The notes beneath the pieces are model-generated. The model was not told the DNA's origin, searched no databases, and saw only the letters and a list, made by a program, of their open reading frames with translations. Shown piece after piece: positions 8,214 to 17,513 of a stretch of DNA of 64,000 nt; within the stretch, counting starts at the first letter, position 1, and every line of letters starts with the position of its first letter. The DNA is taken from NCBI RefSeq assembly GCF_013283795.1, contig NZ_JABSOD010000002.1:124001-188000 (forward strand). The letters are read 5' to 3'. This stretch comes from Rheinheimera lutimaris (lineage in GTDB: Bacteria; Pseudomonadota; Gammaproteobacteria; Enterobacterales; Alteromonadaceae). Position numbers and translations under genes: made by a program.

Positions 8214-10052
8214 TTACTTTAACAGCTCATCTACTGTACCCTGCGCCAGCGGGTGATAACCGGGGCGGGCTTTTTCATACACCGCACGGGCAAACGCCAG
8301 ACCCTCAGGCGTGCTGGCCAGTTGTTTATACAACGGAATAATCAGCTTGCGCCGGCCGATATTAACCAGATATTGCTCTAATGGCGCGGCAATATCCTGA
8401 TAACCGGTTTTCAGTGCCAGCAAATACCAGGCGTGGGCAATTTCGCTGTTGGTTGACAGGGTTAAATTAAAGCTGCTGTCCAGTTCAGCCAGTTGCTCCG
8501 GCGTGATAGAAAGCGGCAGGTTATTAATAAAATACAGCCATTCGTGCACTGTCCAGCTGTCGGTAGGCAGGGCGCTGAGGTCGCTGTTACCGGCCAGCCA
8601 GTTGTTGGCATGTTGCTGTACCTGGTTAAACGCGTCGGATTGCGGATCCGGCGCAGTGGCCGGTAAGCCCGGCTGATAAATCCAGGTTTTCGCTTCATCC
8701 AATGACACAACCCCGGGGTACTTTTGCAATAAGTTGGCCGTTAAGTACTTAACAAAGCTTTCGGTATCAATGCTTTGAAAGGCATGGTCATCAAAGTATT
8801 GCCGTACGAACGGGTCAAACTTATCGCGGCCGAATTTTTGCTCCAGAAACATTAAAAACAGCTGGCCCTTGGTGTAGGGCACGCCGCTGAAAGCGTCGTC
8901 CGGATCACGGCCGTGTAAGTCGATATGTAAAATGCTGTCGTTGGCCGGTAATTCAGTCAGTTCATCTTTTAAGCCCTGCACCGATAAAGCTTGTTCCATC
9001 ACGGCACGGTCAACGCCGAATACCTGCTCCATAATGCGGTTTTCGACATAGGAGGTAAAACCTTCATTCAGCCATAGATCGCGCCAGCTGGCGTTGGTGA
9101 CCAGGTTGCCTGACCAGGAGTGTGCCAGCTCATGGGCAATTAAGCTTACAAGGCTGCCGTCACCCGCCACTACGGTGGGGGTAATAAAGCTCAGCACCGG
9201 GTTTTCCATACCACCAAACGGGAAACTGGGCGGCAACATCAGTAAATCATAACGGCCCCAGCGGTAGTCGCCGTACAGCTGTTCAGTGGCGTCAATCATC
9301 GCCTGAGTGCTGGCAAATTCTTCCGCCGAGGCATTAAGAATATAAGGCTCGGCATAGACACCGGTTTGCTCACTCATGGCTTTAAACTGTAAATCGCCGG
9401 CTGCGATGGCAATTAAATAGGCCGGAATAGCCTGTGGCATCACAAATTGGTAATCGCCGTCGCGGCTCATGCCAGGTTCATTATTGGCGCTCATAATAGC
9501 CAGAACATCATCGCGGCTTTGAATGCGCGCGCTGTAGGTCATGCGTACGGCCGGGGTATCCTGAATCGGGATCCAGCTGCGGGCATGAATAGCCTGGTTT
9601 TGGCTAAACATAAAGGGCGTGGTTTTACCGGCGGTTTGTTCGGGCGTTAACCACTGCAGGCCGGAGGCTTTGTCGGTAGAGCTGTAGTAAATACGCAGTG
9701 TTTGCGCCTGAAACGCCGGGCTTACCGTGAGTTTACTGCCCAGCACGGCATCGCGCTCAGCTAAGGTAAAGGGCACTTTTTGCCAGTTGCCGTCGGCCCT
9801 TTTGGCGTAAATGCGGTCTATAACCAGATCGCGGGTGTCCAGATACACAGTGTTATCTGTGTTGTTTAGCCAGTTAAGCTGCAAATCGGCAAAGCCGGTT
9901 AAGGCTTTTTGCTCAAAGTTAACCGCTAAGTCCAGGTGCAGGTGCTTTACTGTTACCGCATCAAAATTGGCATAGCTGTAAGCATCGGTTGCAGCCAAAA
10001 CATTAGTGCTGCACAGCAGCGCAGCACCCAGGGTAAGCAAACGTACAGACAT
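8214..10052 (-). CDS. Exported M1-family zinc aminopeptidase
   Basis: 612 residues with a signal peptide (~1-20, cleavage after VLA-A). It removes N-terminal residues from peptides. The zinc site is HELAH at 307-311 plus Glu330 (LNEGF), and the substrate-anchoring GGMEN motif is at 280-284, all intact. Length and the C-terminal helical domain fit the leukotriene-A4-hydrolase/cold-active aminopeptidase (ColAP) branch found in marine gammaproteobacteria. AAGGA lies before the start. It stands alone, divergent from the SIMPL gene. Probably periplasmic or secreted, feeding on peptides. Confidence 0.95.
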   Translation of the reverse strand: MSVRLLTLGAALLCSTNVLAATDAYSYANFDAVTVKHLHLDLAVNFEQKALTGFADLQLNWLNNTDNTVYLDTRDLVIDRIYAKRADGNWQKVPFTLAERDAVLGSKLTVSPAFQAQTLRIYYSSTDKASGLQWLTPEQTAGKTTPFMFSQNQAIHARSWIPIQDTPAVRMTYSARIQSRDDVLAIMSANNEPGMSRDGDYQFVMPQAIPAYLIAIAAGDLQFKAMSEQTGVYAEPYILNASAEEFASTQAMIDATEQLYGDYRWGRYDLLMLPPSFPFGGMENPVLSFITPTVVAGDGSLVSLIAHELAHSWSGNLVTNASWRDLWLNEGFTSYVENRIMEQVFGVDRAVMEQALSVQGLKDELTELPANDSILHIDLHGRDPDDAFSGVPYTKGQLFLMFLEQKFGRDKFDPFVRQYFDDHAFQSIDTESFVKYLTANLLQKYPGVVSLDEAKTWIYQPGLPATAPDPQSDAFNQVQQHANNWLAGNSDLSALPTDSWTVHEWLYFINNLPLSITPEQLAELDSSFNLTLSTNSEIAHAWYLLALKTGYQDIAAPLEQYLVNIGRRKLIIPLYKQLASTPEGLAFARAVYEKARPGYHPLAQGTVDELLK

Positions 10053-10182
10053 GGTGGTTCCTTAAAATCAACAGATGGCTGAGTGTAAAGGCAAACTCCG
10101 GCTAAATACAACTCTACAAATAGTAACAACTTAACGCGCTAAGCTTTGCTGTAATGCTTATTAAACACAACACGAGGTTTAT

Positions 10183-10911
10183 ATGAAACTAACCACACTT
10201 ACTACTGCTGTGCTGTTAACCTTTAGCGGCATTGCCCAGGCCAGCCCGCTGCCGGATTTCCCGTTTATTACTGTTACCGGTGAAGCCAAACTGGATGTTG
10301 CACCGGACAAAGCCCGTATTCAGTTTGTTATCCGCCACACCGCGGCCAAAGCGGATGCGGCCACAGAGGCGGTGTACAAACAGGGGCGTGATCTAATGCA
10401 ATTTCTGGCGACGCAGGGTGTGACTGAAGCCAACATTGACGCCGCCCAGGTGAATAAAGAAGCACTGTACAAAGACTACAACGACAGAACCATTACCGGC
10501 TATGAAGCCAGCCAACCCATCAGCGTAACGCTGGAGCAGCTGGGTAACTACGTGGCGGTGATGGATTATCTGTTTAAGCAGCCGCAGATTTTTTCTATTC
10601 AGGGCAGTTTCGACAGCAGCCAACGCGAACAGCACGAGCTTAAGCTAAGCGAGCAGGCCGGTGCCGATGCCCGCCGCCGTGCTAATCATCTGGCTGCTGC
10701 TCAGGGTGTAAAAATCAGCAGTGTGTTTGCCATCAGCGAAACCGCAGGCTGGGGCAGTTTAGCCGGTGATTTTGGCTTTAGCGGCGCTGCTGTAAGCTAT
10801 GGCGCACTGCGTAAAAGTGCCGAAATGGCCGACAGCAGCGGTAACCTGGTGTTGCCACGACATATTACGCTGCAAAAATCGGTGAATGTGATCTACAAAA
10901 TCAAGCCTTGA
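10183..10911 (+). CDS. SIMPL-domain (DUF541) periplasmic protein
   Basis: 242 residues with a signal peptide (~1-20, ASPLPDF after cleavage). The body matches the SIMPL/DUF541 family (E. coli YggE, BP26): PFITVTGEAKLDVAPDKARIQF near the start, the ITGYEASQPISVTL segment and a C-terminal VNVIYKIKP strand. Family members form ring assemblies in the periplasm and have been linked to oxidative-stress tolerance; the molecular role is unclear. GAGG precedes the start. Confidence 0.9.
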   Translation: MKLTTLTTAVLLTFSGIAQASPLPDFPFITVTGEAKLDVAPDKARIQFVIRHTAAKADAATEAVYKQGRDLMQFLATQGVTEANIDAAQVNKEALYKDYNDRTITGYEASQPISVTLEQLGNYVAVMDYLFKQPQIFSIQGSFDSSQREQHELKLSEQAGADARRRANHLAAAQGVKISSVFAISETAGWGSLAGDFGFSGAAVSYGALRKSAEMADSSGNLVLPRHITLQKSVNVIYKIKP

Positions 10912-10998
10912 TCCAGGCTATCTGTCTCAATGCTGTCGTGTCTGCGGCGTCAATAGGCTAAGGTAAGTGTTTATCTCAGCTGTATTTAAGGAAGCCTG

Positions 10999-12672
10999 AT
11001 GACACTTCAGTTCAGCCCTTTGCTGGTCGCCGCGGTTGGCGCCAGCTTGTTAGTGGCGTCGTGTTCAAAACAGAATACGCCGCCACCCTCAGCGCAAGAG
11101 CAAGCGTTGTTACAAACCGGTTTTAACGCTAATTTTGCCGGCTACTTTGAGACAATTGCCTCAGATGATATGCAAGGCCGGGCTCCGGCAACTAAAGGTG
11201 AAGAAAACACCGTACAGTATCTGGAACAACAGTTCGCCCGCATTGGTTTAACGCCCTACAGCGGTGACAGTTATCGCCAGAGCGTACCGGTGGTGCAGAT
11301 AGATCCGGTTAAAGTATCGGCATTAACCCTAACTGATAACAGCGGCGCCAACACTACACTGACCTATAAAACCGATATGATGGCCTGGTCTACCCGTATG
11401 CTGGGGCAAATTGATGTCGCCGACAGCGACGTGGTGTTTGTTGGCTATGGCATAGTGGCACCGGAATATAACTGGAATGACTACGCCGGGTTAGATGTAA
11501 CAGGCAAAACCGTGGTAATACTGGTAAACGACCCGGGTTATGCCACGCAAGACCCACAGCTGTTTACCGGCAACGCCATGACATACTACGGCCGCTGGAC
11601 GTACAAATACGAAGAAGCCGCTCGCCAGGGCGCCGCTATGGCGCTGATAGTGCACGAAACCGACGCTGCCAGCTATGGCTGGAATGTAGTGGCAGGCACT
11701 TCGCCCATTCGGTTTGAGTTGGCTAACGACAACAAAAACCTGCATAAAACTGAAGTGGAAGGTTGGTTGTCGCTGGATGCGGCAGAAAAGCTGTTTGCTG
11801 CCAATGGCACCTCGTTAAAACAGCTGCGTGAGCAGGCTCTCAGCAAAGATTTTAAGCCGGTACCACTTAACGCTAAAGCCAGTTTAAGCATTAGCAATAA
11901 TTTGCGTGAGCTTAACTCCAGCAATGTTATTGGTTATATCCAAGGCAGCGAAAAGCCCGACGAAGCCATTATTTATATGGCGCATTGGGATCATTTCGGC
12001 CTGGACTTCAGCCGTCCGGACGACAAAGTCTTTAACGGAGCCCAGGACAATGCCGGCGGCGTTGCTGCTTTACTGGCTCTGGCTGAACAGTTTAAAGCCG
12101 GCCCGGCGCCGAAACGCTCAGTGGCCTTTTTAGCGGTAACGGTAGAAGAACGTGGCCTGTTGGGCTCGGCGTGGTATGCGAATAACCCGTTATTTGCATT
12201 AAACAAAACCGTGGCCGGTATTAATATGGACGTGATTAACGTGTACGGCCCAATGCGTGATGTGATGGTGTTTGGCTATGGCAGCTCAGAGCTCGAGCCG
12301 ATACTGGAGAAGTATGCCAAAGCGCAAAACCGTTATACCGCACCGGAGCCGACACCACAGGATGGTTTTTACTACCGCTCAGATCATTTTAATCTGGCGA
12401 AAAAAGGCGTACCTATGCTGTATGCCCGTGGCGGGGTAGACAGCTTTATTCACGGTAAAGACTGGGGCCTGGAGCAGCGACGCATTTATGTACGCGACTA
12501 CTACCACAAAGTAAATGACGAGTTTGACCCCGGCTGGGACTTGCGCGGTGCGCAGCAGGATTTACATCTGTACTACCAGGTAGGGCATGAGTTGGCTAAC
12601 AGCGACAGTTGGCCAAACTGGTATCAGGGTAAGGAGTTCCGCGCCGTGCGTGATGCATCTGTACAGCAGTAA
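10999..12672 (+). CDS. M28-family metallopeptidase, lipoprotein
   Basis: 557 residues. A lipoprotein signal ends LVASC, so Cys22 is the likely lipidated residue. A protease-associated (PA) domain is inserted around residues 120-250. The catalytic zinc residues are in place: His329/Asp331 (HWDHFG), bridging Asp350 (DNAGG), Glu383/Glu384 (VEERGLLGS), Asp411 (NMDV) and His463 (SDHFNLAKKG). M28 enzymes of this layout release amino acids from peptide N-termini. Membrane-anchored in the periplasm or outer membrane. AAGGA lies before the start. Confidence 0.94.
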   Translation: MTLQFSPLLVAAVGASLLVASCSKQNTPPPSAQEQALLQTGFNANFAGYFETIASDDMQGRAPATKGEENTVQYLEQQFARIGLTPYSGDSYRQSVPVVQIDPVKVSALTLTDNSGANTTLTYKTDMMAWSTRMLGQIDVADSDVVFVGYGIVAPEYNWNDYAGLDVTGKTVVILVNDPGYATQDPQLFTGNAMTYYGRWTYKYEEAARQGAAMALIVHETDAASYGWNVVAGTSPIRFELANDNKNLHKTEVEGWLSLDAAEKLFAANGTSLKQLREQALSKDFKPVPLNAKASLSISNNLRELNSSNVIGYIQGSEKPDEAIIYMAHWDHFGLDFSRPDDKVFNGAQDNAGGVAALLALAEQFKAGPAPKRSVAFLAVTVEERGLLGSAWYANNPLFALNKTVAGINMDVINVYGPMRDVMVFGYGSSELEPILEKYAKAQNRYTAPEPTPQDGFYYRSDHFNLAKKGVPMLYARGGVDSFIHGKDWGLEQRRIYVRDYYHKVNDEFDPGWDLRGAQQDLHLYYQVGHELANSDSWPNWYQGKEFRAVRDASVQQ

Positions 12673-12719
12673 CAGTGCTGTGGTCGGGGCGGAGTTTAAT
12701 TAAGATAAAGGACGCGACT

Positions 12720-13970
12720 ATGGTATCTAAATGGGGCTGGCAGTTGCTGCAGCTAAGCCGTAAGTTATGGCTGCGCACTGTGGCTTTTGCTGTGTTAGCG
12801 TTGTTTTCGGCTGTGCTGGCAGTAATGCTGCAGGGCGTGATCCCCGATGCCTTAGCCGATATTATCGGTGCCGGTGCGGCAGAGAAAATCCTTACCATTC
12901 TTGCCTCCAGCATGCTTACCGTTACCACTTTTTCGCTTAGTGTCATGGTGGCGGCATACAGCGCTTCAACCAACAATGTGTCACCGCGCGCCACGCGTTT
13001 ATTAATGGAAGACAGCACTACGCAAAATGCGCTGGCAACCTTTGTCGGCTCGTTTTTATTCAGTATCGTCAGCATTATTTTGTTAAACACCGAACTGTAT
13101 AACAAGCGCGGCGAAGTGGTGTTGTTTCTTACCACTATTTTGGTAGTGGCGTTAATAGTGGTAATGATACTGGTATGGATAAATCACCTGTCCGGGCTGG
13201 GCCGCGTCGGCGAAACTGCGAATAAAGTAGAAGATGAAGCCTACGCTGCCTTAACACGGCACAATGCTCACCCCTGGTTGGATGCGCGGCCGCTGCAAGA
13301 TTATGATGATATCCCGCCGCAAGCAAAACCGTTGTTAACCAATACCATTGGCTATCTGCAACATATTGATATTAAGGCTATTAACCAGTGGGCAGCGGCC
13401 AATAACTGCTGTGCCTATATCAGCGTGCGGCCCGGTGTGTTTATTGAGCCCCGCCGGCCACTGTTGTGGTTGCACCCGGCACCGGATGGCAGCAGCGACA
13501 CGTTGACCGAAGCATTTTGTATCCGCGATTACCGCACTTTTGACCAGGACCCGCGCTTTGGCTTGTTGGTATTGGCCGAAATTGCCTCTAAGGCACTGTC
13601 GCCGGCGATTAACGATCCCGGCACTGCTATTGAGATTCTTGGTCGCGGCATGCGGGTATTAACTAACTGGCAACCCACTGCAGCTGAGCAGGCAGAGGTG
13701 AAGTACCCGCAGGTATTGGTATTGTCTTTACCGCTGGCAGAATTGTTTGACGACTTTTACACCCCGATAGCACGTGATAGTGCGGCTATGCTGGAAGTAC
13801 AAATCCGGTTACAAAAAAACCTGCTGGCGCTGGCTGAGCTTAGCGGCGAATTTCGCCCGCATGCGCTGCGCCATTCTGCAGCTGCGCTGGCCCGTGCTGA
13901 ACATGCTATGGCTTACAGCGAAGATATTAAAATATTAACCGCGCTGCATCAGCAATTACGTGACGGCTAG
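12720..13970 (+). CDS. DUF2254 membrane protein
   Basis: 416 residues. The ATG at 12720 follows AAAGGA with good spacing; an upstream in-frame start at 12675 is unlikely. Four membrane helices (~20-40, ~60-82, ~103-125, ~138-160) precede a large soluble domain holding CIRDYRTFDQDPRFGLLVLA and ASKALSPAINDPGTA, the most conserved segments of DUF2254. Function is unknown; the fold suggests an inner-membrane protein with a cytoplasmic domain. Separated from the peptidase by about 50 bases and possibly cotranscribed with it. Confidence 0.85.
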   Translation: MVSKWGWQLLQLSRKLWLRTVAFAVLALFSAVLAVMLQGVIPDALADIIGAGAAEKILTILASSMLTVTTFSLSVMVAAYSASTNNVSPRATRLLMEDSTTQNALATFVGSFLFSIVSIILLNTELYNKRGEVVLFLTTILVVALIVVMILVWINHLSGLGRVGETANKVEDEAYAALTRHNAHPWLDARPLQDYDDIPPQAKPLLTNTIGYLQHIDIKAINQWAAANNCCAYISVRPGVFIEPRRPLLWLHPAPDGSSDTLTEAFCIRDYRTFDQDPRFGLLVLAEIASKALSPAINDPGTAIEILGRGMRVLTNWQPTAAEQAEVKYPQVLVLSLPLAELFDDFYTPIARDSAAMLEVQIRLQKNLLALAELSGEFRPHALRHSAAALARAEHAMAYSEDIKILTALHQQLRDG

Positions 13971-13978
13971 CACCGCCA

Positions 13979-14527
13979 TCAGCGCCACAGGCCAAAGATA
14001 TCGGCGCACTGTAATTTGCGCTGCAGTAATCTGAGGCTGCGCTGCTGCGCAGGCGACCGGTCTTTCAGCCAGTAAACAAATACCACAACAAACAGGCTGC
14101 TGAGCGCCAGCTCCTGGCCAATACGTGCCACGCCACTGGCCGTTAAACCGGCTGCTTCACGCAGCCACTGCACGGTGCGGCTAATGCGCAAAATACCGCC
14201 AAACTGTAAATGAATATGGCCAGGCTCCAGCTTATACAGCAGCATCTGGCTGCTAAGCTTATGGTAGGGAGCAAGCGCTGCCAGCCAGTGTTGTATTGCC
14301 TGCTGTAGCCGCGTCGCAGCGGGTAGCTCTTTACTTATTTGCGCGCTAAGCAGCGCCATATCAGCACGGTCAAACCAGGCGTCAACTAACTCATCTTTGG
14401 TGCGAAAATGGCAGTAAATATCCGCCAGGCTGATCTGCATGGCAGCGGCCAGCTGTTGTAAGGTTAATTGCTCCCAACCGGTTTTGCTTGCCAGTTGCAG
14501 TGCGGTATCGAGAATTTGCTGTTGCAT
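13979..14527 (-). CDS. TetR-family transcriptional regulator
   Basis: 182 residues. The N-terminal DNA-binding domain is clear (ILDTALQLASKTGWEQLTLQ, then LAAAMQISLADIYCHFRTKDELVDAWF). The C-terminal ligand domain is not recognisable beyond being helical, and resembles TetR members next to ubiquinone/membrane genes (COQ9-like). Convergent with the DUF2254 gene and divergent from the DUF4199 gene at 14646, a plausible target. AAGG precedes the start. Confidence 0.88.
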   Translation of the reverse strand: MQQQILDTALQLASKTGWEQLTLQQLAAAMQISLADIYCHFRTKDELVDAWFDRADMALLSAQISKELPAATRLQQAIQHWLAALAPYHKLSSQMLLYKLEPGHIHLQFGGILRISRTVQWLREAAGLTASGVARIGQELALSSLFVVVFVYWLKDRSPAQQRSLRLLQRKLQCADIFGLWR

Positions 14528-14645
14528 GGGGGCTACCTTTATCTGCTGCAGAGATTAAGTATAGGTATCTCAGCGCAAACGGCTGGTAAAGCGATGTAAA
14601 AGCGCTATAGTTTTGCCGTGTCTAAGCTATCAAGAACAATAAGTT

Positions 14646-15125
14646 ATGCAAAAATATCTGACAGAAATACGCTGGGGCGTTATTTTCACCGCTGTGATGT
14701 TGCTGTGGATGTGGGCCGAGCAGTTGGTTGGCCTGCACGGCCGGTATATTGCAGAGCATGCTACCTACACTAATTTATTCGCCATACCGGCAATACTGGT
14801 TTACGTATTGGCGCTCAGGCAGAAAAAGTCGGGTGATTACAACGGCAGTATGAGCTGGAAGCAGGGCATGCAAGCGGGGCTTATTATCACCTTAGTGGTG
14901 GTGCTGCTAAGCCCCGGCGCGCAGTGGCTGACCCATAACGTTATTACGCCGGATTATTTCGCGAATGTGCAGGCTTACGCCGTCGCGCAAGGCATGATGA
15001 GCGCAGAGCGGGCCGCAGAGTATTTCAGCTTAAATAACTATATGCTGCAAAGCGTTATCGGCGCCGCCATTATGGGCGTACTCACCTCGGTTATCGTGGC
15101 GTTTTTTCTGCGCAGTAAAGAGTAA
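14646..15125 (+). CDS. DUF4199 membrane protein
   Basis: 159 residues with four hydrophobic segments (VIFTAVMLLWMWAEQLVGL, LFAIPAILVYVLAL, GLIITLVVVLLSP, VIGAAIMGVLTSVIVAFFL). The pattern, including SWKQGMQAGLIIT and the long loop before the last helix, fits DUF4199. Function unknown. Divergent from the TetR gene, which may regulate it. Confidence 0.75.
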   Translation: MQKYLTEIRWGVIFTAVMLLWMWAEQLVGLHGRYIAEHATYTNLFAIPAILVYVLALRQKKSGDYNGSMSWKQGMQAGLIITLVVVLLSPGAQWLTHNVITPDYFANVQAYAVAQGMMSAERAAEYFSLNNYMLQSVIGAAIMGVLTSVIVAFFLRSKE

Positions 15126-15233
15126 GGCAATTGGCAGATTGATCGGTGGTCTGAATATGTGTCAGTTTTAACCCATCGCTTGTTGCCTGCTCAGTGGCGC
15201 AAAATTGTGTTGAGCTACTGCCGTTTTACGCTC

Positions 15234-15258
15234 ACAGGGCGCTACAATAGCGCCCTGT
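15234..15258. promoter_or_regulatory. Perfect palindrome over a -10-like sequence before the EamA gene
   Basis: ACAGGGCGCT pairs exactly with AGCGCCCTGT around the loop ACAAT, 22 bases before the transporter start. The centre reads TACAAT, a good -10 hexamer, and there is no T-run, so it may be a promoter/operator and not a terminator. No matching -35 is clear. Confidence 0.35.
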
Positions 15259-15279
15259 CCAATTCGCTGGTTTTGTTTA

Positions 15280-16155
15280 ATGTCTGCTCCTGCTTTATCT
15301 AACGTCGATAACCCGCTGCGCGGTATTTTGTGCATGATTTTGGCTGTGGCGCTGTTTGCGGCTATGGACGCAGCGATGAAGTCGCTAACACCTTATTACA
15401 GCGCGATGCAAATTGCTTGTTTACGCGGCGCTTTAGCCTGGCCTTTGGTGGTGCTGTGGCTTATCAGCAGTGGCCGGCATAAAAGCTTACTTAAAACCCG
15501 CTGGAGCCTGCATTTTCTGAGGGCAGTGCTTGGCGTAATCATGTTATGGGCTTTTGTCTATAGCCTGCAAAGCCTTGCGCTGGCCGAGGCATACACCATT
15601 TTCTTTACTGCACCACTGTTAATTACCGCCATGTCGGCGTTCTGGCTGAAAGAATATGTCGCGCCGCGGCATTGGGTCGCCATTGCTATCGGCCTTATCA
15701 GCGTGCTGTTTATGCTAAAACCCGATGGTGACAAGCTGATTAGCTTTGGCGCCTTAATGGCGCTGTTAGCAGCATTTTGTTATGCGGTATCGGCGATAAC
15801 GGTGCGCATTTTGGGCCGTACCGAGGGCACCGGCAATATGGTGTTTTGGTTGATGACCTTGCTGGCGCTGGGCGCTGGGGTGTTAGCACTACCAGACTGG
15901 CAACCACTGCGCAGCGAGCTGTGGCTCAGCTTTGTGCTGATTGGTGTTACCGGCTTTGGCGGCCAAATAGCCATTACGCAGGCGTTTAAAGTGGCGCCCT
16001 CTGCTGTGGTGGCACCGTTTGAATATATGGCACTGCTGTGGGGTATTGGCTTTGATATTGTGCTGTGGCAGCTGTACCCGGCTTTTAGCACGCTGGCCGG
16101 TGCGGCAGTAATTATGCTCAGTGGCCTGTATTTGGTATTACAGCACAGAAGCTAA
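15280..16155 (+). CDS. EamA/DMT-family permease
   Basis: 291 residues with ten predicted membrane helices in two EamA repeats (~15-150 and ~160-288). Conserved features include the AALRGALAWPL-like start of repeat one (ACLRGALAWP) and the QIAITQAFKVAPSAVVAPFEY stretch near the end, typical of RhaT/RarD-like DMT exporters of metabolites. Substrate not predictable. Convergent with the toxin gene 10 bases later. Confidence 0.9.
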   Translation: MSAPALSNVDNPLRGILCMILAVALFAAMDAAMKSLTPYYSAMQIACLRGALAWPLVVLWLISSGRHKSLLKTRWSLHFLRAVLGVIMLWAFVYSLQSLALAEAYTIFFTAPLLITAMSAFWLKEYVAPRHWVAIAIGLISVLFMLKPDGDKLISFGALMALLAAFCYAVSAITVRILGRTEGTGNMVFWLMTLLALGAGVLALPDWQPLRSELWLSFVLIGVTGFGGQIAITQAFKVAPSAVVAPFEYMALLWGIGFDIVLWQLYPAFSTLAGAAVIMLSGLYLVLQHRS

Positions 16156-16165
16156 CCGCAACCTG

Positions 16166-16468
16166 CTAGTTAATGTCTTCCGTCAGTGCAGTGTGTAAAT
16201 TCTGGGCTCGTAGAATACGAACGATCAGCACGTCTGCGTTGTCCTGTCGGTAATAAATGGCATGAGCGCCGAACACGCTGCGGCGATACCCCGGTCGGAT
16301 GCTGTCGACAGCCTGATATAGATGGGGCGTATCGGCAATGTCCTGAAAACGTGCTTTCATACCCGCAGCATAGGCTTCAGCTTGCTTAAGCCCGAAATTT
16401 TGCACCCCATAGATATAGATGTCGAAAAAATCCCGATCTGCGCTATGGCTAAGCCGGTATCGTGCCAT
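16166..16468 (-). CDS. parE: ParE-type toxin of a type II toxin-antitoxin pair
   Basis: 100 residues from the ATG at 16468, inside the end of the antitoxin gene. The sequence YRLSHSADRDFFDIYIYG, the middle YRRSVFGAHAIYYR and the end VLIVRILRAQ are the ParE/RelE-fold signature. ParE toxins block DNA gyrase, while RelE relatives cut mRNA; the ParD-like partner favours ParE. The 20-base overlap with the antitoxin frame means coupled translation. Intact by sequence. Confidence 0.88.
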   Translation of the reverse strand: MARYRLSHSADRDFFDIYIYGVQNFGLKQAEAYAAGMKARFQDIADTPHLYQAVDSIRPGYRRSVFGAHAIYYRQDNADVLIVRILRAQNLHTALTEDIN

Positions 16469-16712
16469 CAGCTTTAAGCCTTTCTCTTGCAGATTGCAAA
16501 ATATCATCAGCAGAACGTGGGCTTACGCCGCTTTGCTCACCTTCAATCAGTGCTGCGCGTAATGCATCCAGCTGCGCGTTACGCGCTTGATCGCGGCGGA
16601 TTAAATCACGGAAATATTCACTGTCATTGGTGAAATCGCCGGCGGCAATACGGGTTTTTACCCATTCGCCTTGCTGTTCGGTCAAGGTAATTGTTTTTCG
16701 GATAGCAGCCAT
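16449..16712 (-). CDS. parD: ParD/CopG-type antitoxin
   Basis: 87 residues. The N-terminal ribbon-helix-helix (RKTITLTEQQGEWVKTRIAAG, then FTNDSEYFRDLIRRDQ) binds DNA and should repress its own promoter. The C-terminal tail (DDILQSARERLKAD) would wrap the toxin. First gene of the pair, with GAGG before the start and an imperfect palindrome at 16727-16747 in the promoter region. Confidence 0.9.
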   Translation of the reverse strand: MAAIRKTITLTEQQGEWVKTRIAAGDFTNDSEYFRDLIRRDQARNAQLDALRAALIEGEQSGVSPRSADDILQSARERLKADGTIPA

Positions 16713-16726
16713 AATGTATTTTCCTC

Positions 16727-16747
16727 ACCAATAGTCATACTACTGGT
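16727..16747. promoter_or_regulatory. Candidate ParD operator
   Basis: ACCA-ATAGT-CAT-ACTAC-TGGT is a 21-base imperfect palindrome 15-35 bases upstream of the antitoxin start, where autoregulation by the ribbon-helix-helix protein would be expected. Confidence 0.4.
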
Positions 16748-16944
16748 GCAGTATAGCTTATGTTATATGCTGCTGCTTATCTTCCTGCGTTTGTCAAATG
16801 CAGCGTTTTTTACAACAGTAGCAACATGCTGTCTGCTAACCCTAATATCATGGTGCTGACCAAAGCGCTGGCAATAGCGTTAAAAAACGCTATAGTCATG
16901 CCATTAACAGTGAAGTAATACAATGGCTTAGCCAATGGTGATTT

Positions 16945-17370
16945 ATGCTGAATGTCGCGCAGTTAATGACGCTGAAACCGGTAAGTGTATCGCCCGATGA
17001 TAGCCTGGCGGTGGTAAAGCAGATTTTTGATCATGTAAAGTTTCACCATGTGCTGGTGGTGGAAAACGGCATTTTACTGGGCGTATTATCTGACCGCGAT
17101 TTGTTTAAAGCCCTTAGCCCGCATATCGGCACTGCAGCTGAAACGCCGCGGGATTTGGCGACGTTAAATAAAAAAGTGCACCAGGTTATGCGGCGCAAGC
17201 CAGTAACGCTGCAACCGCAGGCTAAGGTAATGGATGCCATTCATCTGTTTAACAGCGAAGGGGTATCTTGCATTCCGGTGGTAGACAGCAACAACCGGCC
17301 GCAAGGTATTATCAGCTGGCGCGATATTATCCGCGCTCTGGACCGCACCGATAAGCGTACTGAGCCGTAA
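16945..17370 (+). CDS. Stand-alone CBS-pair protein
   Basis: 141 residues made of two CBS motifs (LMTLKPVSVSPDDSLAVVK... and VMRRKPVTLQPQAKVMDAIH...), with the typical VLSDRDLFKAL and IISWRDIIRAL strand-turns. CBS pairs bind adenine nucleotides and act as energy or ligand sensors; the partner is unknown. The 232 bases upstream hold only the ParD operator region and a perfect small hairpin at 16874-16893 (ATAGCGTT/AACGCTAT). Confidence 0.88.
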   Translation: MLNVAQLMTLKPVSVSPDDSLAVVKQIFDHVKFHHVLVVENGILLGVLSDRDLFKALSPHIGTAAETPRDLATLNKKVHQVMRRKPVTLQPQAKVMDAIHLFNSEGVSCIPVVDSNNRPQGIISWRDIIRALDRTDKRTEP

Positions 17371-17393
17371 CTGCTTGTTGGTGTTAGCCAGAC

Positions 17394-17507
17394 TCTTGTG
17401 AGGGAACCAATTTGCTCTAAGCTAACCGTTGAAGCCCCGGACGGGCTGAGACGAGCCCCCATGGATGGGTTTACGGCGTGTTAGCGTGAGTAAACTGGTT
17501 TCCGATA
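17394..17507 (+). repeat. Dispersed MITE-like repeat, copy 1
   Basis: Same family as copies at 49854-49962 and 52855-53028. Shared blocks: AAGCTAACCGTTG, CGAGCCCCCATGGATGGG and TTTACGGCGTGTTAGCGTG. Its terminal repeats are degraded (GAACCAATTTGC at one end, GAGTAAACTGGTTTC at the other). It lies between the CBS gene and the end of the desaturase gene. Confidence 0.8.
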
Positions 17508-17513
17508 CGCGAA

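Noticed and set aside
12596-13135. Minus-strand frame of 179 codons opposite the M28 and DUF2254 genes
   Set aside because: Shadow of two solid genes with no family resemblance.
17241-17462. Minus-strand frame over repeat copy 1
   Set aside because: Half of it is inside the CBS gene and the rest is the repeat; no start signal or family.
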